Positions 24,951 to 36,306 of a stretch of 64,000 nt of DNA are shown here, piece by piece. A program made the position numbers and the translations under genes. The notes under the pieces were generated by a model. The model did not search any database, was not told the DNA's origin, and worked only from the letters and a program-made list of their open reading frames with translations. Position 1 is the first letter of the stretch, and every line of letters starts with the position of its first letter. Location: the NCBI GenBank assembly GCA_964017065.1, contig OZ024783.1, forward strand, positions 8,693,367-8,757,366, written 5' to 3'. Source of the stretch: Haliclona indistincta. Taxonomy: Eukaryota; Porifera; Demospongiae; Haplosclerida; Chalinidae.

Positions 24951-26108
24951 GCTTACTAACATACAAATACAAGGTGTAGAAAGCAAGAGATGGTTATGGA
25001 TTGTTCCATAGCGAAATTGGAAGTAAAGATGAAGATAAAGAAATCAACAACAGCATAAAGGAGGAATTATAATACAGTTGGTTAGATTAATCAAGTGCTG
25101 ACACAAGAAAGAGAGAACAAGACTAAAGTAGCAATGAGCAGAGAATGCTTTTGACAAAGCTGTAAGTGTCAGGCAACAGCTTGATTGGTGAAGAGAAAGA
25201 GACAAAGAAATAATGAGCGAGTTTTAGCAGTTGCTCTTGTTTTGATTGTGGTCAGTTGAATAAGGACGAGAGAAGGAATGAACCGTGCAGTCAAGAGTGG
25301 ATGATGTAAGAGCACATCATCGCACTTGAGCAACTGAGAGTGTCACTATCATAAAAATAAAGAATTAATGTTTTGATCCAGGGATGGATCAAAGGGAGAG
25401 GAAAGAGTGATTCCGATGACTACCTAACCATGATAGTCATCAATAAAAGCTGATCCTTATGGATCTAATAATATTAATTTAAAAGTGTGTATTCAGATCC
25501 ATTCCAATGAGCATGGATTGAGACACACACATGATGCATAGTGATGACGATAATATGCATCTAATCTAGCAAGTTCTGATGATGGTGATGATGAAGAAAT
25601 ATGCCAATCTGTCTTTTAACCGATATTACAAGCAGAAGGTCATAATAGCAGGAGGCTAGGAGATCATTCTTGTTACGGGCACCTAGTCTTGCGATGTCAG
25701 AGAAGCCATTACTAAATTCATAGATGACAGTTGCGATGACAAAGTAAGGGACAGTCACAATACAGTCATCTCAATCGAAGAGAAAGAGTACGCATTTAGT
25801 CATGGTACAGTGGGATTGTCGCATAGTAAGAAAAGTAAGCTCACCAACAGTTAATCAAAGATATGGATTAATTCTAGAAAAGACAGATTCAGAAGAGCAG
25901 ATATTATGATGCAGAGTCCAGGAAAGTGTTACAGAGCTAAGAGGCATGATAAGAGAGATCAAGTGAAGAAAGTGTAGTGTAAAGAAACGAGATTGAAGAC
26001 ATGCAAACTGTAGAAAGGAAAATTGTATAAACTTCATACATACCGTCACAAATTAGTTAAACTGACATTATATGATGCTAGTGCTGTGATGTTGGATACG
26101 TTTGTAAA
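24951..26108. other. Intergenic, duplicated at 59.8-61.4 kb
   Basis: No gene seen. Bases up to about 25,555 match 59,826-60,418 closely with small deletions. The last 500 bases are unrelated or strongly diverged from the other copy. Rich in GAGA-type purine stretches. Confidence 0.6.
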
Positions 26109-26915
26109 TCATGCTCTTGAGAAGTCCTTACCTAAAAAAATTAATGAAATTGACTTGATTACAACACATGAACTCACTATTTTGCAGTCTATCTTCAATA
26201 GTGCTGTTTTGAGGGTCTGTTTAGTACAGCCCTTTCCTATCTTCAGCCATTCTGCAAGCATATTCCTCATACAATCTCTCACTACATCTCTATTGTCTTT
26301 TTTAATTTCTTCAAGATCAAAGAAATTCAGGCCAAGTTGTAGACCTAGGTCAAACCACATACAATTAGTGGGTTTTAAGACTACAATCAGATCAGCAAGA
26401 TGATCAGAGATGTCTGCAGAGATACAAATTAAACAATCTATCTTTGTCGTGATAAACAAATCCTCACTCAGTGTCATATCATCTGGTATATTGGACAGAT
26501 CAACAGTGGGCACTGGATTATGTTTCGCACTAACAGATTCATCATGAGAATTCCTCACTAATAATGATAATAATTATTATTATGCTAATACCACATAGGA
26601 AACATTCACCTGGTTCTCTCATGACAGCTGGTACTGATTGTTTGATGTCATCTGAGTCTACCTCTGCCACGAACTATAATATTATTTAGACCATGATATT
26701 AGTGCAAGTTCAGGTATAAAAAATTGTGTTACTCACCAAAGGGTTCCTGTCCGTGAATACGCTCATTTTTTCAAGATATTCTCTTAATCTCAAATTACTC
26801 TGTGACTCCAGCTGAGGTTGCTGACAGTACTTCTTCACCTCATCAAGAACAGCAGAGGAGACTGCTTGGTCACTTATACTGCTGTCCACCAGCTCACACA
26901 CAGATGAAGGAGTTA
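26109..26915 (-). pseudogene. 3' part of ROCO gene B with Death domain, cut off by a transposon
   Basis: Four minus-strand coding pieces: 26737-26915 (end of the main exon, from TPSSVCELVDSS), 26610-26673, 26468-26557 and 26109-26413. Introns of 63, 52 and 54 bp have GT-AG ends and matching phases. The last exon encodes a Death domain (CMWFDLGLQLGLNFFDLEEI, then CMRNMLAEWL), an adaptor fold for homotypic interactions. The piece is separated from its 5' part (28138 onward) by the H1 element 26916-28137. Unless the element is spliced out or excised, gene B transcripts end in its first codons and lose the Death domain. Confidence 0.8.
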
Positions 26916-28137
26916 TTAGGGAGGCACGGTAGTGACTCCCTATGTAGGGATGAACGAGAAAACAAGATGGCGGCTACATACAATGTATTAGCGTTCAAAC
27001 GCTGATATTTCGCCTGGTGTTGAATTTTATACGTCTTTAGACACTTAGATCTGCTCTCTGGCGTTGCCCCATCTTACAGTAGCAAGGAGATTGATCGAAA
27101 TTGTTACTAAAGTGACGAACCTGGAAACGGTGAAAATCGACTTTCGTCATCTTCGTTTTCTTCTTCTTCTTTCTTCTTTCTTCCACTCGCCTAGCGCCTT
27201 TACGCGAGCAGTGCCGTGACCAAAACATCCACGAACAGTCATGAAATTCTCCTGGCATGTGCCTTTTGAGCTTTATTTTTAGCGTAACGGCGATCTAAGT
27301 TCCGCGATTTCTCGATCGTGATCCATTGTCAGCTTAATGTTAGACGCCATTATTGTGATTGCGCAATACGCACGTGACCAAGCAATGGGTAGCGCACGTG
27401 ACCAAGCAGCTAAAGTATCGCTGCGCCGTGTGGATCACTATCACGGAGAACACACACCCGGCATTTGTCTGGAGTCTTCGAAGAACGGTAAGCTCGTGTA
27501 GGATCGCCATTCTGCACTTGCCAGATAATTATAACCGTCTACAAACAAGTGTGGGCGGGGCTCGTATGCACTGCATGCATGCGTAGGCGACTAGGCAGAC
27601 CTGATACGTACAGCTTAACAATTTTAGCTACAAGTTTAAGAAAAGCCATCAACAACAGGAATGCTAAACCAATGGTGGAAACAAAGACTTCTCCGTACAT
27701 GCATGATATTGAACTGGACTTCACTAAAAAGAAAAAAGGACACAAACAAGAAATTAAAAAGATTTCTATCGAAATCAAAAGGATGTAGTGATGAAGAAAT
27801 CTACCACTGGTTCACAATGTAAACCAACAAGGAACAAGCATAGAATGGTAACACGATTGACTTGCTAACAGACCATAGATCCCTACATCAGTGGCTGTAC
27901 ATAAGATCAATATTTTGTCACAAGCTGAATTCTATTGAAAGTGTCAGTCAACAGTAAATAGCTTACTAGCTATAGTCTGGCCACAGCAGCCACTGATGTA
28001 GGGATCTATGGTCTGTTAGCAAGTCAATCGTGTTACCATTCTATGCTTGTTCCTTGTTGGTTTACATTGTGAACCAGTGGTAGATTTCTTCATCACTACA
28101 TCCTTTTGATTTCGATAGAAATCTTTTTAATTTCTTG
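26916..28137 (-). mobile_element. Helitron-like hairpin element, family H1 copy 2, inside ROCO gene B
   Basis: On the minus strand the element starts CAAGAAATTAAAAAG after flank A and ends with a hairpin CTCCCTAA before flank T. The foldback arms are about 27,749-27,900 and 27,985-28,137. Near the hairpin end, AACAAGATGGCGGCTAC lies on the plus strand. Deleting exactly these 1,222 bp joins ...AGTATTA to TAACTCC, which restores the reading frame shared by genes A and C, so insertion left no target duplication. Confidence 0.9.
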
Positions 28138-31100
28138 TAATACTATATGGCTCAAAGGGCACAGCATTTTTTGTCAGTAGCTTATGTCTACCATCACAAC
28201 TGAGTACAAATGGTTTCTTGAGAAGAATAGACTTAGCTACATTTTTCATTGGAAACAGATCTGACTCATGAAGATGTTCCAATGGCCATTGCTGGGATAA
28301 AGATGGGGAAATTAGACACTCGAATGTATCCAGGTTTGGAGCCAGTTCCCTTTGAAGCTCTAGAACCAGTCTGATCACAGCACTGCGATGCTCGCTGTAC
28401 TCCACTGGTCTGGTCATGTTCTTGTCATAGTACATAGACACTACCACCCAACGCTTTTGCTGAATAACCTCTACTACTGTTGTGATACCTTCCTCATTGT
28501 TCCATGAGATACCGTTTAGCCACACTGAACAATTTTGTTCAATCTCGTGAAGATTATGAGTCTTAGTGTACTTTTCACTAGGCAGAGGGAAGGTATAGGC
28601 TAGACGAAGAAGGAGAATATGAAGAAATCGACTGGTGAGAAATTGATACTCATAGTCTTTGCAACCAAGGCACCACCCAAATCTGTCTTGCTTCAACAAA
28701 TGATCTTCAGTAATAAGGGCTTGGGGTCGCTCAGCTTGTAGCAGCGATGGAAAGAAAAGTAAAAGAGTATCTTTCATGTTTTCGATGGAGGTAGAAACAA
28801 AACTTTTTATTGGCTGGAGGTTAGTTTTGATTTTAGACAAATTCACAGGATGGCAGAACTCCAGTCTGATCATGAGCTCTACCAGCATTTGTGGATCATA
28901 CTGAGGAAAGAGCTCTGCAAGAGATGACATACGGATTATACCAGTACTGCTGGCAATCGGATGATACCCTTTGAAATACTTGGGTTTAAACAATTCTCCA
29001 TTAACATCCTTCAATATGATCTCTCTCTTCACAACCACCCAGCTCTTCTCTAGACACTGCTCATTCTTCAGGTAGATAATAACACCTTTACCACTCAAAT
29101 CTTCCAGCAATTCACTGAGGATAGGTACATTTGAAGGTACAAGTGAATCCTCTTCAGCAGTAAGAAAGGAGACAAGCTCATGTAGCTGGCAAGCTGTCTT
29201 CTCTAGTTTAGTTTGAAGAAATGCATACAACTCATGGCAGTAGACACTCACAGCTTGAGAATAAGCAGATATGGTGGTATGACAATTTAAAAGGTGAGGA
29301 AAAAACTCATTTGTAATTTTATCAGTGACCACACGGCAGTCCATTCCAACAATCTCTTCATATTTTTGCTTTTTCACTCGCCTGTCAACAAGGTCTTTCA
29401 CTAATGTGGTCTTTTTTATCACCTGTTGTTCAGTAAGAAGATCAGTATGACTACCAACAATCATGACACACGATTTTTCTTGAGTAGATGTTGTACTTTC
29501 AATGAAGGTGAGCCAGTGATGAATAGCTTGTTTTATCTCTTCTTCACTTTTGCTAAGGTCAACTAGATCAATAAAGATGGCTGGTGTCTTCCGTATCACA
29601 GTCTCCATAATAACACTTTGACTAAAGTAGTACTCTGAGTGACCTGCCAAGTCATACAGCACAAAGTTACCAATAGACTCACTCTTAACAACATAGGAAT
29701 CTATACCAGCAGTGAGAGTCTCCACTTCAGACTCAATTCTATAACGACCACTATCAATGCTGTTTCTTGTGAAATCTGTATCACTTTCATCTGAGAAGTT
29801 CATTGCGTTTTGCTCAGCAATCACTTTGGCAAGAGAACTTTTTCCTGCTCCACTGTTTCCAGTGAGAACAACTTTTGTAAATAAATGAATGGGAAAATCC
29901 TCACGTGACTTTAGAAGAGGTTCAAAAAGTTTCAATAACTGATAGCTGTTATTACTGAAATAAACATAATCTGCTGGACTCTTACCAAATTTGTCCATAA
30001 TCAATGCATCTACTCTTCTATCCTGTAAAAGCAACTTTACAATATCTACATGGCCATAGTTACATGCCAAATGCAATGGTGTTTTAAACATATCATCTGT
30101 AATAGCTGGATTGGAGCCATGTTCCGAGATTAAATACTGGATTATGTCAATATGACCAGTGCGACAAACATAATGCAATGAAGTTCTGCCTCTTTCACCT
30201 TTAATGTTTGGATCACATTGTTGTTCAGTGATAAGGTACTTAACAACATTCAAGTGTCCACAACGACAAGCAATGTGGATTGGCATGTCACCATTTTTGT
30301 CTTCAACTGCTGGGTCACAACCTTGTTCTGTGATGAGATATCGAATTATATCCATGTGACCTTTGTCACAAGCTTTATGAAATAGTGTTCTGCCTATTGC
30401 TCCCTTAACATTTGGATCACATCGTTGTTCATTGATAAGGTACTTAACAACATTCAAGTGTCCACCAAGACAAGCAATATGGATTGACATGTTACCATCA
30501 TTGTCTTCAACTGCTGGGTCACAACCTTGTTCTGTGATGAGATATCGAATTATATCCATGTGACCTTTATAACAAGCTTTATGAAATAGTGTTCTGCCTT
30601 TTGGGCCCTTAAAGTTTGGATCACATCGTTGTTCAGTGATAAAATACTTAACAACATTCAAGTGTCCACCAAAGCAAGCAATATGGATTGGCATCTTACC
30701 ATTATTGTCTTCAACTGCTGGGTCACAACCTTCTTCTGTGATGAGATATCGAATTATATCCATGTGACCTTTGTTACAAGCTTTATGAAATAGTGTTCTG
30801 CCTCTTGCTCCCTTAATGTTTGGAGCACATCGTTGTTCAGTGATAAGGTACTTAACAACATTCAAGTGTCCACCAAGACAAGCAATATGGATTGACATGT
30901 TACCATTATTGTCTTCAACTGCTGGGTCACAACCTTGTTCTGTGATGAGATATCGAATTATATCCATGTGACCTTTGTTACAAGCTTTATGAAATAGTGT
31001 TCTGCCTCTTGCTCCCTTAATGTTTGGATCACATCGTTGTTCAGTGATAAGGTACTTAACAACATTCAAGTGTCCACCAAGACAAGCAATATGGATTGGC

Positions 31101-34030
31101 ATGTTACCATTATTGTCTTCAACTGCTGGGTCACAACCTTGTTCTGTGATGAGATATCGAATTATATCCATGTGACCTTTGTCACAAGCAATATGAAATA
31201 GTGTTCTGCCTCTTGCTCCCTTAACGTTAGGATCACATCGTTGTTCAGTGATAAGGTACTTAACAACATTCAAGTGTCCACCAAGACAAGCAATATGGAT
31301 TGGCGTGTTACCATGATTGTCTTCAACTGCTGGGTCACAACCTTGTGCTGCGATGAGATATTGAATTATATCCATGTGACCTTCGCTACAAACATTATGC
31401 AATGTTGTCCAACCAATTTCTCCCTTAACGTTTGGATCACATCGTTGTTCAGTGATAAGGTATTTAACAACATTCAAGTGTCCACCATGACAAGCAATAT
31501 GGATTGGCATGTCACCGTTATTGTCTTTAACTGCTGGGTCACAACCTTGTTCTGTGATGAGATATCTAACTATAACCATGTGACCTTTGCTACAAGCATT
31601 ATGCAGTGCTGTCCAACCAATATCTCCCTTAACGTTTGGATCACATTGTTGTTTAGTGATAAGGTACTTAACAACGTTCAAGTGTCCACCATGACAAGCA
31701 ATATGGATTGGCATGTCACCATTATTGTCTTCAACTGCTGGGTCACAACCTTGTTCTGTGATGAGATATCTAACTATAACCATGTGACCTTTGCTACAAG
31801 CATTATGCAGTGCTGTCCAACCAATATCTCCCTTAACGTTTGGATCACATTGTTGTTTAGTGATAAGGTAATTAACAACGTTCAAGTGTCCACCATGACA
31901 AGCAATATGGATTGGCATGTCACCATTATTTTCTTCAACTGCTGGGTCACAACCTTGTTCTGTGATGAGATATCGAATTATATCTATGTGACCTTTGTCA
32001 CAAGCAATATGCAGTGCTGTCCAACCAATATCTCCCTTAACATTTGGATCACATTGTTGTTTAGTGATAAGGTATTTAACAACATTCAAGTGTCCACCAT
32101 GACAAGCAATATGGATTGGCATGTCACCGTTATTGTCTTCAACTGCTGGGTCACAACCTTGTTCTGTGATGAGATATCGAATTATATCTATGTGACCTTT
32201 GTCACAAGCATAATGCAGTGTTGTCTGACCAATATCTCCCTTAACGTTTGGATCACATTGTTGTTTAGTGATAAGGTACTTAACAACATTCAAGTGTCCA
32301 CCATGACAAGCAATATGGATTGGCATGTCACCATTATTGTCTTCAACTGCTGGGTCACAACCCTGTTCTGTGATGAGATATCGAATTATATCTATGTGAC
32401 CTTTGTCACAAGCAATATGCAGTGTTGTCCAACCAATATCTCCCTTAACGTTTGGATCACATTGTTGTTTAGTGATAAGGTACTTAACAACATTCAGGTG
32501 TCCACCATGACAAGCAATATGAATTGGCATGTAACCGTTATTGTCTTCAACCGCTGGGTCACAACCTTGTTCTGTGATGAGATATCGAATTATATCTATG
32601 TGACCTTTGTCACAAGCATTATGTAGTGCTGTCCAACCAATATCTCCCTTAACGTTTGGATCACATTGTTGTTTAGTGATAAGGTATTTAACAACATTCA
32701 AGTGTCCACCATGACAAGCAATATGGATTGGCATGTCACCGTTATTGTCTTTAACTGCTGGGTCACAACCTTGTTCTGTGATGAGATATCTAACTATAAC
32801 CATGTGACCTTTGCTACAAGCATTATGCAGTGCTGTCCAACCAATATCTCCCTTAACGTTTGGATCACATTGTTGTTTAGTGATAAGGTATTTAACAACA
32901 TTCAAGTGTCCACCATGACAAGCAATATGGATTGGCATGTCACCATTATTGTCTTCAACTGCTGGGTCACAACCCTGTTCTGTGATGAGATATCGAATTA
33001 TATCTATGTGACCTTTGTCACAAGCAATATGCAGTGTTGTCCAACCAATATCTCCCTTAACGTTTGGATCACATTGTTGTTTAGTGATAAGGTACTTAAC
33101 AACATTCAGGTGTCCACCATGACAAGCAATATGAATTGGCATGTAACCGTTATTGTCTTCAACTGCTGGGTCACAACCTTGTTCTGTGATGAGATATCGA
33201 ATTATATCTATGTGACCTTTGTCACAAGCATTATGTAGTGTTGTCCAACCAATGTCTCCCTTAACGTTTGGATCACATCGTTGTTCAGTGATAAGGTACT
33301 TAACAACATTCAAGCGTCCACCATGACAAGCAATATGGATTGGCATGTCACCATCATTATCTAGTGAAACTAGATTACAACCTTGTTCGGTGATGAGATA
33401 CTGGATTACATTCATATGACCATTAAAACAAGCCTGATGAAGAGGTGTCCAGCCTTGACAACCTGGAGAATTTGCTTCACAATTACATTGTTTGATTAGG
33501 TACTTAACTATATTCAAGTGACCACCAGAAGAAGAATAATGCAACGGTGCATTATTGTCTAGGTCACGTAATCCTGGGTCACAACCTACCTTTTTAATGA
33601 GATATTCGACTATAATCATGTGACCATTGCAGTTAGCGTAATGCAATGGTGTCCTTCCCCTTTCGTCTATACTGTTTGGGTCACAGTGCTGTTCATTGAT
33701 TAGGTATTGGACTACTGGTAGGCTACCGCCATAAGCAGCATAGTGTAATGGAGTCTGTTTCCAGCTATCAAGACACTGAGTGTTACAGTCATACATGCTC
33801 ACTAGGCTGATTACAATTTCCATCCAACCATGAAAAGCAGCCAAATGAAGTAAAGAAACATCCGTACAAAGCTTACTGCTAGCATTAATGGTACAGCAAA
33901 CACACAGTGTTCGTATAGCAGCAGGTTGCCGCAGACTAGGAAGGAGCTGTGATGCTTTTTCGTGATCTCCAAGTACGAAGGGGCTAAGACAAGTCAATTC
34001 ATTGAAATTGTCCAGTGTATTAACCTCCAT
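28127..34030 (-). CDS. Ankyrin-ROC-COR protein, gene B (truncated before the Death domain)
   Basis: Start ATG 34030 (context AACATGGAGG, conserved with gene A). It encodes about 38 ankyrin repeats in 16 tandem 204-bp units plus six flanking repeats, then a ROC GTPase with P-loop GNSGAGKSS near residue 1389 and DLAGHSEY near 1457, and a COR-like region (VPILSELLEDLSGKGVIIYL). The host frame runs to 28138, then reads TRN and a stop inside the inserted element (stop 28127-28129). The product is thus about 1,967 residues without the C-terminal Death domain, whose exons remain at 26109-26915. It may still be expressed as a truncated scaffold. Single large exon otherwise, close paralogue of gene A. 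Function in death or immune signalling is inferred from domain order only. Confidence 0.85.
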   Translation of the reverse strand: MEVNTLDNFNELTCLSPFVLGDHEKASQLLPSLRQPAAIRTLCVCCTINASSKLCTDVSLLHLAAFHGWMEIVISLVSMYDCNTQCLDSWKQTPLHYAAYGGSLPVVQYLINEQHCDPNSIDERGRTPLHYANCNGHMIIVEYLIKKVGCDPGLRDLDNNAPLHYSSSGGHLNIVKYLIKQCNCEANSPGCQGWTPLHQACFNGHMNVIQYLITEQGCNLVSLDNDGDMPIHIACHGGRLNVVKYLITEQRCDPNVKGDIGWTTLHNACDKGHIDIIRYLITEQGCDPAVEDNNGYMPIHIACHGGHLNVVKYLITKQQCDPNVKGDIGWTTLHIACDKGHIDIIRYLITEQGCDPAVEDNNGDMPIHIACHGGHLNVVKYLITKQQCDPNVKGDIGWTALHNACSKGHMVIVRYLITEQGCDPAVKDNNGDMPIHIACHGGHLNVVKYLITKQQCDPNVKGDIGWTALHNACDKGHIDIIRYLITEQGCDPAVEDNNGYMPIHIACHGGHLNVVKYLITKQQCDPNVKGDIGWTTLHIACDKGHIDIIRYLITEQGCDPAVEDNNGDMPIHIACHGGHLNVVKYLITKQQCDPNVKGDIGQTTLHYACDKGHIDIIRYLITEQGCDPAVEDNNGDMPIHIACHGGHLNVVKYLITKQQCDPNVKGDIGWTALHIACDKGHIDIIRYLITEQGCDPAVEENNGDMPIHIACHGGHLNVVNYLITKQQCDPNVKGDIGWTALHNACSKGHMVIVRYLITEQGCDPAVEDNNGDMPIHIACHGGHLNVVKYLITKQQCDPNVKGDIGWTALHNACSKGHMVIVRYLITEQGCDPAVKDNNGDMPIHIACHGGHLNVVKYLITEQRCDPNVKGEIGWTTLHNVCSEGHMDIIQYLIAAQGCDPAVEDNHGNTPIHIACLGGHLNVVKYLITEQRCDPNVKGARGRTLFHIACDKGHMDIIRYLITEQGCDPAVEDNNGNMPIHIACLGGHLNVVKYLITEQRCDPNIKGARGRTLFHKACNKGHMDIIRYLITEQGCDPAVEDNNGNMSIHIACLGGHLNVVKYLITEQRCAPNIKGARGRTLFHKACNKGHMDIIRYLITEEGCDPAVEDNNGKMPIHIACFGGHLNVVKYFITEQRCDPNFKGPKGRTLFHKACYKGHMDIIRYLITEQGCDPAVEDNDGNMSIHIACLGGHLNVVKYLINEQRCDPNVKGAIGRTLFHKACDKGHMDIIRYLITEQGCDPAVEDKNGDMPIHIACRCGHLNVVKYLITEQQCDPNIKGERGRTSLHYVCRTGHIDIIQYLISEHGSNPAITDDMFKTPLHLACNYGHVDIVKLLLQDRRVDALIMDKFGKSPADYVYFSNNSYQLLKLFEPLLKSREDFPIHLFTKVVLTGNSGAGKSSLAKVIAEQNAMNFSDESDTDFTRNSIDSGRYRIESEVETLTAGIDSYVVKSESIGNFVLYDLAGHSEYYFSQSVIMETVIRKTPAIFIDLVDLSKSEEEIKQAIHHWLTFIESTTSTQEKSCVMIVGSHTDLLTEQQVIKKTTLVKDLVDRRVKKQKYEEIVGMDCRVVTDKITNEFFPHLLNCHTTISAYSQAVSVYCHELYAFLQTKLEKTACQLHELVSFLTAEEDSLVPSNVPILSELLEDLSGKGVIIYLKNEQCLEKSWVVVKREIILKDVNGELFKPKYFKGYHPIASSTGIIRMSSLAELFPQYDPQMLVELMIRLEFCHPVNLSKIKTNLQPIKSFVSTSIENMKDTLLLFFPSLLQAERPQALITEDHLLKQDRFGWCLGCKDYEYQFLTSRFLHILLLRLAYTFPLPSEKYTKTHNLHEIEQNCSVWLNGISWNNEEGITTVVEVIQQKRWVVVSMYYDKNMTRPVEYSEHRSAVIRLVLELQRELAPNLDTFECLISPSLSQQWPLEHLHESDLFPMKNVAKSILLKKPFVLSCDGRHKLLTKNAVPFEPYSITRN
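30094..33357 (-). repeat. Sixteen 204-bp tandem two-ankyrin units (gene B)
   Basis: Units of 68 codons, many almost identical at nucleotide level. Two sub-blocks are visible: units with GDIGWTxLH (distal, higher coordinates) and units with GARGRTLFHKAC (proximal), each more alike within than between. That points to separate rounds of local duplication. Confidence 0.9.
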
Positions 34031-34400
34031 GTTGCTAACTGATGTCAATAGTGATATCTGCGTACATGTTAAACATGACGTATTAGACAGTACAATTTTT
34101 CAACTAAGGCATTGCAGTACTCAATTGATATGCCGTAGAAATGGAAAATTTCAAAAGGATTTTATTTTCAAGGACAAGACCAACCTCAAAATTTAAATCA
34201 CCGAATTAAAGTTCAACAAAAATTGAAACAGTACAGAAAAGCCACCGTGTAATATTGCACAACCAAGTGTCACACATAATTTTGAGCAGACAAAAGCTGT
34301 GGACACCTATACAGAGAAGTCACAAGCACTATCTACCGCCTCACTTTGACTGTCACAAGAATTCTACAGTGATCCACACGAATAGAAGAAAAAACTATGT
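34031..34400. other. Upstream flank of gene B
   Basis: Homologous to the flank of gene A for about 200 bp, then diverges. Presumably holds the promoter and 5' UTR. No clear TATA box and no further exon recognised. Confidence 0.5.
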
Positions 34401-34720
34401 TTTTGACATTTTTCAGGAACTAAGTGTCCTACGATCATGTTGCAGGTACCAATATGTTTGTCTACCCTTACTGAACACCATCATTCATATGTCTTTTTGT
34501 CACATGACATGGTCGTGTCACAGTTTGGCAGCGTATCGTGCCCACTGGAATGACACTTTTAGGTAGAGATTTCGTGAACTATTGGTACCGTATTCTTCTA
34601 AAAATTCGGCGCAAAATAAATAATTTCAGATTAGCTTGCCCAATATTTGGAATTGTACTACAGTTCAATGCAATTCTAGAATCTGATTGGTCAGTTGGAG
34701 GATAACAAATCACGTATTTA

Positions 34721-34795
34721 TCCGCTGGAACTCGTATTTTCCGCTGGAACTCGTATTTTCCGCTGGAACTCATATTTTTCCGCTGGAACTCATGA
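34721..34795 (+). repeat. Four-copy 19-20-bp tandem repeat
   Basis: TCCGCTGGAACTCGTATTT repeated four times with minor change (CATATTT, CATGATC in later units). Possible clustered protein-binding site or minisatellite; no neighbouring gene is recognised. Confidence 0.8.
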
Positions 34796-34799
34796 TCAT

Positions 34800-36008
34800 G
34801 TTTTCTTGTGGGATGAGTTTCCTTTGTACAGGTACTAGCTTTGGTAGTTATTGGGCCAGTACGTGTTGTATTCGCTTCTGGCATGGGCAGCGCAGCGTCT
34901 ATAGACCCGGGTACTTGGCTACGATCGAGGCAACGATTGACTTATTGTGCATGACAAACGTAAGAAAGCAAGTAACTCACCACGTTTTGCTATGTTGACA
35001 GCTTATAGCTCGTCTAATAAACGCACACAGCACGTACAAAAGACTGCTGGACTCTAGTAACTATCATTCTAACCGTTCGTTGGAGTCAAAGTTCAGCCAT
35101 TGCCACGTGTAACGCAAAGTGGCGTTTGGCAGCCGGGTCACAGTATGTGTTTTGGAGCAAGAGGAAACACTCATGTTGTAAGAACTTGTCACTTTGGGAA
35201 GGTCATCAACCATTGTTTTTCGAAAACATCTGTGTCGGTTTATTGTTGCCATGTAGCTGTAGTATAAATACCTTAGACGACGAATCATCGGCAACTACGG
35301 GATTTAGAGCGCCTTGGCAACTGAAATAGCCGCCCTCGCGCTCTGCGCTCGGAACGTCTTTACATCGGTTCCCGCGGCACTCTAAATCCCGTAGTTGCCT
35401 CGATCCGTCATCTAACCTATATGTAATTGTGGCAAAAGTTCGAATAATTGGAGGTTTGGCAACGAGCACGTGAGAACGCTTCTGCAGCTGTTTTCCATAA
35501 AGTACAAGACTTTTCACATCGGGCTGTAGGCTTACTATGACAAAGAAACAAAGCGCTTGCCGAAAGTTTAGTACGCGACAAGGTGCCGAAAAATAGGAGG
35601 TGCCGAATCTTTAGAAGAAATACGGTAGTTAAGATTTCTTAACGCTGCATTAGAACTTCAACCTAGGGCGCTTACCTGTGGGCAGAGTGTCCGGCTTTAA
35701 CTACGATTGGTTGGGAGACAGGCAGCAAAAGATGGCTTTGCTACCAGCCAAAACTTTAGGTACGGAAATCCGATTCCATGGGAGTTAAACTCCAATACCA
35801 GGAGGCTACACAGCCAATACTCATCCACACTGAGAAATGTGCACAGTGACAAACAAGACTCTTTCCTGCACGAGTGCTGTTTTCTTGCCGCCATCTTCAA
35901 GTGCTAGTTAATGGATTTTGTGATGTCACATGTTGGTTATTAGCATGTGTTGCACCATAAGAGAGGGGCCCCTAATTCCGGACACATGCTATTATTAGAT
36001 TTTCAGTA
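34800..36008. other. Non-coding spacer
   Basis: No gene recognised on either strand. Frames of 66-103 codons (for example 35,206-35,517 and 35,707-35,907) show no domain or splice structure. Contains the palindrome at 35,290-35,399. Confidence 0.5.
35290..35399. repeat. Palindrome with locus-specific 20-bp perfect arms and triloop centre
   Basis: GGCAACTACGGGATTTAGAG at 35290-35309 pairs exactly with 35380-35399. In between, 35338-35348 is GCGC, loop TCT, GCGC, embedded in CCTCGCGCTCTGCGCTCGG. Confidence 0.8.
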
Positions 36009-36016
36009 ATTTCTAT

Positions 36017-36306
36017 CAGTGTTCTCGCTAGAAATTTAAATCCAAGGGGGGAATTTTAACATACCTAACTGCTATGTTATCTGGTATGTTATTGACACCT
36101 ATCGCAACAACTATTATGTTGGCAGTTTGGTCAAATGGTTAGAGGATTGGGGTGAGGAAGTAAAGAACAAGGGTTCGAATCCAGCTTTCAGCATGTTTTT
36201 TTTCCTTTACTATCCATTCGTTTAACATTTTTAGCAGACATCCAAGGGGGTTTTGCTAAAATCCAAGGGGGTAAACCCCCTCAAAAAAGGCCTAGCGAGA
36301 ACACTG
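36017..36306. mobile_element. hAT-type MITE, 290 bp, perfect 8-bp target duplication
   Basis: Terminal inverted repeats CAGTGTTCTCGCTAG and CTAGCGAGAACACTG; target duplication ATTTCTAT at 36009-36016 and 36307-36314. The 8-bp duplication and CAGTG ends are hallmarks of hAT elements. The centre contains a tRNA-like sequence (listed separately). Confidence 0.9.
36121..36195 (+). promoter_or_regulatory. tRNA-like Pol III internal promoter inside the hAT MITE
   Basis: Box A TGGTCAAATGGTTAGAGG (36128-36145) and box B GGTTCGAATCC (36172-36182, exact consensus) are 26 bp apart and followed by T8 at 36196-36203. The T-stem and acceptor stem do not pair well, so it is not a functional tRNA gene but a tRNA-derived Pol III unit. 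Confidence 0.65.

Noticed and set aside
26916..28137. Reading the gene B insertion as a TA-target (Tc1/mariner) element
   Set aside because: Assuming a TA or TAA duplication leaves the host exon out of frame; only removal without any duplication restores it.
36121..36195. Functional tRNA gene
   Set aside because: Boxes A and B are good, but the T-stem and acceptor stem do not pair; it is tRNA-derived only.
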